Assembly: GCF_900093605.1 (NCBI RefSeq)
Contig: NZ_FLYE01000001.1
Coordinates: 1 to 64,000, forward strand
Reading direction: 5' to 3'
DNA: 64,000 nt
From: Candidatus Terasakiella magnetica
GTDB lineage: Bacteria > Pseudomonadota > Alphaproteobacteria > Rhodospirillales > Terasakiellaceae
The notes below the pieces were generated by a model. It ran no database searches and was not told the DNA's origin. It saw only the letters and a program-made list of their open reading frames with translations. Made by a program: the position numbers and the translations under genes. Of this stretch, positions 27,701 to 36,700 are shown piece by piece (position 1 is the first letter of the stretch; each line of letters starts with the position of its first letter).

Positions 27701-30700
27701 GATGCAGCAAGCCAGTTCCACAAACTGGGGTATTTACGGGCAGCTTTATGATGCCAGTGGCAATGAAATTGGTGTGAGCTTCCAAGTGGAGAATGATCCA
27801 ACCCATTCTACAAATGAAGCCATCCACTGGGCACCATTTGCAACGATCACCTCAGATGGTGGTTATATGGTGGCTTGGTACGGTAATGAGTCAGGTGCCT
27901 ATGACCCTTATATGCAGAAAGTCGGTGTCACACCAACTGGTGCTGACCTAAGCGCACCTGTTGTTCATTTTGAGGTTGCTGGAACAGAGGCACATTACAC
28001 GGCATTGACGCATCTTTCTGATGATAAGTTTATCCTTGCCTGGTCTGATGTCACATCAACAGGTGTACAATGGATGCAAGTGGTGAACGAAGCTGGTGCA
28101 ATGCTTGGCTCACCTGTCTCAGTTCCAAGTGGGGATACACAGAACCTGCCCGGTGATGTGTTAGTCCTTTCTGGTGGGCGCATTGCTTATACATTTACAG
28201 AAAATAATCAGGCCGATAACTATGTCGCGATTTATAGTTATAACCTGACAGACAACACATGGACGCAGGAACTCGCAACAACGCCAATAACGAATAGCGA
28301 AACAGCCCCACAAGATCGCCCGGATATGGTGGAGCTGTCTGATGGTAACCTTGCTTTTGTTTGGCGTGATACGGGGGCTAGTGATGGCTCTGCAGATGCG
28401 ATCTTTGGTTCTATTATGGACCCGGCAGATGGCAGTTTTGTTAAAACACAGTTCCAGATTAATACCTCTTGGTCTGGTGATCAGTTCTCACCTGAAGTGA
28501 CAGCTTTGGCTGATGGCGGTTTTGTTGTTGTTTGGACTGATGCCAATCTCGCGAACATCCATGCCCAGCGCTTTGATGGCGCTGGTGTGATGATTGGGGA
28601 TGAGTTTATCGTCAATTCTGGGCTCACAGGTAATCAGACCTATCCGCAAGTCGAAAGCTTTACTGATGGTCGTGTCCTGTTCTCTTGGGCAGATGATGAT
28701 GGCGGATACCATGTTGAAACCCGCTGGTTCATGACAGATGGCGTGGAAACGCCTGTGCCATTGCTGCAACTGGCAGCGCTGGAAGATAAAAAACTCACCT
28801 TGAACGAGGCCGACATTCTGGCAATGGTTCAGGATGTAGATGGGGATACGCTTTCTGTTTCTTCTATCGCTGTGAAAAGCGGGAGTGTTGTTGATAACAC
28901 AGATGGCAGCTGGACCTTCACACCAGCCACAGATGAAAGCGGCCATGTGTTGATGAATGTGGTTGTTAGTGATGGCACGGTTTCTATGAACATGGCGATC
29001 ATGCTGGATGTTCAAGCCGTTAATGACGCGCCAACCTTTACCACAGCGCAGACCAGCTTTACCATGGATGAAGACGGCGCAACCCTTAATGGGGCGGTGA
29101 CAGCAAGCGATATTGAAGGTGACGGTTTCAACTTCGCCCTTGATAGGGACGGGGTTAACGGTACAGCCACTGTGGATGGGGCTGGTAACTGGACCTATAC
29201 GCCCAATAAAGATTACTTCGGCACAGATAATTTCTTTGTCAAAGCCATTGATGCGAATGGTGCTATTTCAACTCAAGAAATCACCGTGACGGTGAATTCT
29301 GTCCCTGACGGGGTGGATGCCCATGTGGATGGTATCTCTCATAATACAACTGCGATTAATTTTGCGACCATTGGTGCCCATGATATTGAAACATTTGAAG
29401 TTGATGGGCATAAGTTCCTCGCTGTTGCTAACTATTATACAAATTCAAGTTACACGAACCAATCTGTGATCTACCGCTGGGATGGAACAACGTATGTTGA
29501 ACATCAACAGGTCACAACCTATGGGGCATCGGCATGGAAAAGCTACAGCATAGGTTCAGATAGCTATCTTGCGATTGCGAATGCAGCACAGGATGGATCA
29601 TATAATATTAATTCAGTGATCTACAAATGGGATGGTTCTCAGTTTGTGGAAGAGCAGTTGGTAGCGACAAGTGGGGCACGTGAGTTTGAGCAATTCGAAA
29701 TCGCTGGTGAAACCTATTTGGTCGTCGCAAATTACCATGATGGTTCAACACATAACCTGAATTCTGTTGTTTATAAATGGAATGGTACAAGCTTTGTTCA
29801 GGAGCAAAACCTAGCAACGAGTGGTGCCTATGATATTAAGGCTTTTGAGATTGACGGGACGCAGTATTTGGCCTTTGCAAGCCAATATAACGACTCGTCA
29901 TACAATACGACTTCTCCAATCTTTAAATGGGATGGAACGGAGTTCGTAAGCCATCAAGCAATTCCGACCAAAGGCGCCATGGGTATGGAATACTTCGAAA
30001 TTGATGGCAATTCGTACCTTGCAGTTGCTAATAATGAAGACGGTAATAGCTACAATGTTGATTCCAAAATCTATCAGTGGAACGGGTCAACATTCATTGA
30101 TTTCCAAACGATTGCTACAAGTGGTGGTCGGGATTGGACATATTTCGAAATTAACGGTGAAAGCTATCTCGCGATTGCCAGCATGTATGATGGCTCAACA
30201 TATGGCGTAGACTCAGAAATTTATAAATGGAACGGAAGCAGCTTCTCTGAATTTCAGACAATTGCGACATTGGGTAATGTAGATTGGGACTATGAGGTCA
30301 TCAATGGTGAAACATATCTAATCGCAGCTGAATACCACAATGATTCAACACGTCATATCACTTCAGACATGTATCGCTTTGATGAAACAACAGACCAATT
30401 CGTCATCGCAACCGAAGTCATTTATACAAACTCAACCCAAGAAGACACGGCCATTACCTTTACCGCAGCTGAGCTATTTGCCAATGATGAGAATGTGGAT
30501 AATGCGACCCTGACATTGACGGGCGTGGGCAATGCAGAACATGGCAGCGTTGTGCTCAATGGCGATCAGAGCGTGACCTTCACACCGGATGCGGATTATT
30601 CTGGTCCGGCAAGCTTTACCTATACGGTATCTGACAGCAATGGCGGCAGCGATACCTCAACCGTGGCGCTGGAAGTTGATGCGGTAGCTGATGGGGCGAT

Positions 30701-33700
30701 CATTACCGCAGATATGGTTGAAAGCGGTGGGGATGCTTCTAATATCTTCTTTGATCTGAACATGGATATCAGCCTCACTGATAGCTCAGAAACTATTACA
30801 GCGGTGAGCGTGGGCAGCCTGCCTGCAGGGGCGAGCTTTAATTATGGTTCAGCAGGCGAGGGTAACTGGACATTTAGTCAAAGTGACCTTGAGGCCATTA
30901 AGGCAAACGATGACCTGCGCATGACGGTTGCCAACACGGTTGGTGATTTCACGGTCAGCCTGAATGTCACAACAGCTGAAGCCAATGGGGATGAGAAAAC
31001 CAATTCCATCAACCTTAACCCCAACATCAGTCCGCACGCGGTGGATGATGCGACCAGCTTTGGGACGACGCAGCATAGTGTTGGGGAGCATAAGGCTTCA
31101 TCTACCGATACTTTTGTTATTAATGGCGAAACCTATATGGCGGTCACTCGCTATGCAGACGGTTCAAACTACACAACAGGTTCCAGCATTTATAAATGGA
31201 ACGGCAGTACGTTTGATTGGGTTCAGGATATTACGACACAAGCAGGGTTTGATGTCGTTGGCTTTGAAATTTCTGGTGAAAACTATCTAGCAGTAGCAAA
31301 TTACTATAACGGCACTACATTAGATATTAATTCGAAAGTTTATAAGTGGAATACGCTCGACGGGCAATTCGATGAGTATCAGTCTATCGCGACTTCTGGG
31401 GCGCAGGATTGGGAACATTTTGAAATAAATGGGGAAACCTATTTAGTCGTGGCTAACCATGTAAACAACAGCATTGGTTATAATCTTAATTCGAAAGTTT
31501 ATAAATGGGATGCAGACCAATCCACTTTCGTTGAATTTCAAAGTATTGCGACAAATGGCGCTAGTGATTGGGAAAGTTTTGAGGTCGGCGGTGTTCAGTA
31601 TCTAGCCGTAGCAAATTATAATAATGATTCAACTCATAATCTGAATTCTAAAATTTACCAGTGGAATGGTACTCAGTTTGTCGAATATCAATCCTTCGCG
31701 ACTTCTGGGGCAACTGATTTAGAATCCTTTGAAATTAATGGCGAACAATATCTTGCAGTTGCTAACCATTATAATGGTTCATCTTATGACATCCCTTCAC
31801 ATATTTACAAGTGGGATGGGACAGAGTTTGTACAACATCAAAGTTTAACAAATACAGGGACATATACTTGGCATAGTTTCCAAGTTGCAGGGGATAGTTA
31901 TCTTGTAGAAGCCAACGGTAATGGTAGAGACAACAGGTTATATAAATGGGACGGGGCGCAATTTGTTTTATCTCAAACACTTTCGAGCAATGATATTTAC
32001 AATTGGGTGAATTATGAAATTGATGGTGTGTATTACTTGGCATCATCTACTCATAACCTGACAAGTTCTGAAATCTTCCGCTTTGATGCAGGCGCAGGCC
32101 AATTCGTTACAGCAACCGATGTTCAAGATATCGTTAATACGGCCGAAGACACCCCGCTGACTTTCACCACAGCAGACCTGACAGGTAATGATACTGACCC
32201 TGATGGCGATAGCTTGTCGATCTATAAGGTGGGTGAGGCTTCTCATGGGACAGTTGTGCTCAATGGGGATGGCACGGTGACTTATACGCCTGAGGCCGAT
32301 TATGTCGGTTCTGACAGCTTTACCTATTCCATCACCGACAGCAATGGCGGCACCGACACGGGCACGGTGACGGTTTCAGTCACAGGCACCAACGATGCAC
32401 CTGAGGCTGTTGGTGTGTCACGCACCGTGAATACGGCCACCTTTGACGGGGTGGATGATGTTGTTTCCATTGATACAAATACGGCTTTTGACAGTGCCAA
32501 CGGGACTTGGGAATTATGGTTTAAAACAGGCTCAACATCTGCCGCAGGGCAATCTCTTATAAGCCGTGGAGATAGTAATTTATCCCTAAATGGCTTGAAC
32601 GTCTTTTTCCTAGATACTGGTGTCGTTTCCCTTCAAGCAAAAGGGGCTGCTTCTGAGGCTACTTCTGATGGCACCATGACGCCTTATAACGTTGTGGATA
32701 GTGAGTGGCACCATATTGCAGTTACTTATGAGCAACATGCAGGTGGTGTGATTAATGTCTATATGGATGGGCAGCTTTATAATAGTTATGACGTGACAGT
32801 CGATTGGGCCTTTGCAGACCAAAATATAACACTTGGGCAAAGCGCTGATGCGTTTTGGAATGAGTTTGACGGCGATATGGCGGATGTTCGTATCTGGGAT
32901 GACGTACGCTCAGCTTGGGAAATCCAACAAAATTATCAATCTGCATTAAGCGACCCAAGTGCAGAAGAAAATCTGGTGGCGAACTGGCAGTTTAGTGACA
33001 GCACAGGCACAGGCCGTATTGATGATCTCTCAGCCAATCAGCTCCATATCGAGGCTCAAACCAACTCCCCGATATTGGGCGGGGATATGATCTATGACGT
33101 GGTGGAAGATTTCGCCATTGAGGTTGTGGAAGGCACGGCCTTTAGTTCTGCTATTGTCGGCAAGGATTTAGAAGGCGAAGAAGTCACCTTCGCGCTGGAT
33201 ACCCAAGCCACCAACGGCACGGTTGTTCTTTCGGGCAATGGGGCCTTCACCTATACGGCCAATAACGGTTATGCGGGTGCAGATAGCTTCATCGTGGAAC
33301 TACGCGATAATAATGGTGGGGTGACAACACAAACCGTTACGGTGAACGTGGCAGCGGCAAATTACGTGCCGATTGCAGCTGAAGATGAGACGGTACTCAG
33401 CGCAAGTGTGCTGGGTTTTGATACATCATATGCGATGGATTTTGAAAAATTTGAGATCAATGGTGAAACCTATTTGGCTGTTGCTAAATTCTCTGATGCG
33501 ACTGATATATGGAATGGTGATGCAATTAGTTCATATATCTATAAATGGAACGGCACTAAGTTCGTTAAAATTCAGGATATTGGAACTCATGGGGCCTATG
33601 ATTTTGAAGCACGTGAAATTAACGGAGAAATGTATCTGGCCGTTGCCAACTTCCAAAATGGAACTGCATTTAATCAAAATTCAGAATTCTTGAAATGGAA

Positions 33701-36700
33701 TGATACGTTAAATCAATTCGAGCAAGTTCAGCTTCTACCTTTGCATGGTGCAAATAGTTGGACCAGCTTTGAAGTAGATAATGAAACCTATTTTGTAGCC
33801 GCAAATTATTATAATGATGCGGGTACGCCAGGTTTGGAATATGACGTTAATGCAAGGGTTTATCAGTTTAATGGCACAGGCCTTACAGAAATTGAAACTC
33901 TGTCTATGCCGGGGCAACGAGATGCTGAAACATTCCAGATAAACGGCAAAACATACCTTGCCTTGGCGAGCTTCTTTAGCAATACCAGCTATTCTAGTGT
34001 GTCCAAAATCTATGAATGGAATGGCAGTGGGTTTAGTGAAATACAATCAATCAATACAGAAGGCGCGATTGATTGGGAAGCCTTTGAAATTGATGGTACG
34101 CACTACCTTGCTCTTGCTAATCATCGCAAAGATGGTAGTGGCGGTGGAACGACCAACTCGTTTATTTACAAGTGGGATGGTACTGAATTTGTTGTGGATC
34201 AAACGATTCAAACCACCAGTATTCGTGACTGGCATTCGTTTGAGTACAATGATGAACGCTATCTGGTTGAAGGCAATGATGGTACGAGCGCACGTCTCTT
34301 TAAATGGGATGGTGATGGTTTCGTTGAATATCAGACCTTAAGTGTTGATCACGCATATAATTGGGAAAGTTTTGAAATTGGTGGTGTGTTCTATTTGGCG
34401 ACCACTGAATACCTGCAATCGACGAGCAGTGTATTCATGCTTGATCCCGATACTGGCCAATTTGTTCAGGCGTATGAACCAACCCATACGGTCTCAACTG
34501 ATGAAGACACGCCAATCACCTTTAGCGTTGCTGACCTTGTTGGTAACGACAGTGATGTAGATGGCGATACGCTGACCATCACGGCGGTTGATAATGCGAC
34601 CAATGGCACTGTCGTGCTTAATGGCGATGGTACGGTGACTTTCACGCCTGCTGAGGATTACTTTGGTGAAGGCACCTTTGACTATACGGTATCGGACGGC
34701 AATGGTGGTACCTCAACAGCGACGGTCTTTGTGGATGTGGCCTCAAGCCCAGAAACCACCCATGGTGTTTATGGAACAGACGTGGGCCAACGCCTTGAAG
34801 GCAAGGCAACCAATGATGAGATTTGGGGCCTTGGTGGCACGGATACCTTAATCGGTAAAGCGGGCGATGATGTGCTTTATGGCGGGGACGGTACGGATAT
34901 TGCCGGATACGCAGGTAATATGGCGGATTATACGATCTTCACCGATAATGACGGCTATGTGCATGTGAAAGACATGAATACGGCCGATGGGGATGAAGGC
35001 GAAGATAAGCTCAAAGATATTGAGATGATCTCCTTTGCTGATGGTAATATCACCTATAAGGATAGTCTGGGGGAAGAGCGAGTTAATCAGACGACAATTC
35101 ATCAACAGTCGAGTTCTCAAGTCATTAGTCTGGAAGATGGAAGCTATGTAGCTGTATGGAATGACCAATATCAGGATGGTAACCAGACAGGTGTATATGC
35201 ACGTCATTTTGACGGTAATGGGAAAGCCCTTACGGACGAGTTCTTGGTGAATACAGATGTCACAGGCTATCAGGGTGTTTGGGATGCAGCGAAGCTAATA
35301 GATGGTGGTTTTGTTATCGTTTATAGGTCTGGGGCTGACGGTAATGATATCTATGCACAACGTTTTGATTCTTCAGCTAATCCGGTTGGAACTGAAACTG
35401 TTGTCAATACAACAATAGCAGGCAATCAGAGCCTTGCATCAGTCATCGGATTGGAAGATGGTGGCTTTGTTGTATCTTGGAGTGATACGCAAGAGAGCAG
35501 TACGACGAATATTATAGCGCAGCGTTTTGATGTAAATGGCGACAAGGTTAATGGTGAGTTCCAAGTAAATCCTGTATCCGCAGTAAACCACAATGATGCA
35601 TCATCTACTGTTTTGAATAATGGGAACTATGTGCTCACATGGACAACAGATGATTCTTCATATGATGTAATGGGGCAAATTCTTGATGTGAATGGCGTTG
35701 CTGTAGGCGATGAATTTACAGTCAACCAATCTTCAGCATTAGTGCAACAAACATCTGACACTGTTGGCCTTGCAAATGGTGGTTTCGTCGTAACGTGGTA
35801 TGGGTATAACGCTTCAAGCGGTGGCTATAATGTTATGGGCCGGGTGTTTGATAATAGCGCGACGGCGATTAGCGGGGATATTGTTTTCCCAAGTACTGAG
35901 GCCGCAAATGATTTCGCCCAATATAAACCGTCAATTGCTGCGTTTGATTGGGGTGGTTTTGTTGCTGTTTGGTATTCTAATGGACAGGACGGAAGTTCCC
36001 ATGGGGTCTATGGTCAACGTTTTGATGAGCAAGGCAACAAGATTGGTGATGAGTTCCTTGTTAATACGACCACACATGGGGACCAATCATATCCGTCTGT
36101 CGCTGTAATTGAAGATGGTAAGTATATTGTCACTTGGACCGATTACAGTGGAACGGATGGTTCAGGCGGTGGCATCTACAGCCAAATCTATAACTCAGAC
36201 GGCACACGTTACGAACAAGTCTGGATCAATGGTTCCGCAGCCGCCGACACTCTCGTCTTTGATGATGGCGAACAGCGTATCAATGGCGGGGATGGTGATG
36301 ATACGATCTCTGGCGGGGCAGGCGATGATATGTTTGCCCACAGCACTGGTAACGACACGCTGGATGGTGGCGATGGCTTTGATGGTGTGTCTTATGAGAG
36401 TGCCACAGGTGCGGTTGATGTCAACTTTGCTACAGGCCTTGCCAGCGATGGAGATGGCGCGACGGATAGCCTTTCCAACATCGAAGGGGTGAGAGGCTCT
36501 GATAACGCCGATAATTTCACAGGCTCAAGCGCTAATGAAATTTTCGTTGGCCTTGGTGGTAATGACGTCATTGATGGTGGCGCGGGCATGGATACGGCTG
36601 AGTTCACGGGATATCAGTCTGATTACACCATTTCCTATAATGCAGGCACGTACACAGTTACCGATAATGACGCCAGCGATGGCGATGATGGTACAGATAC

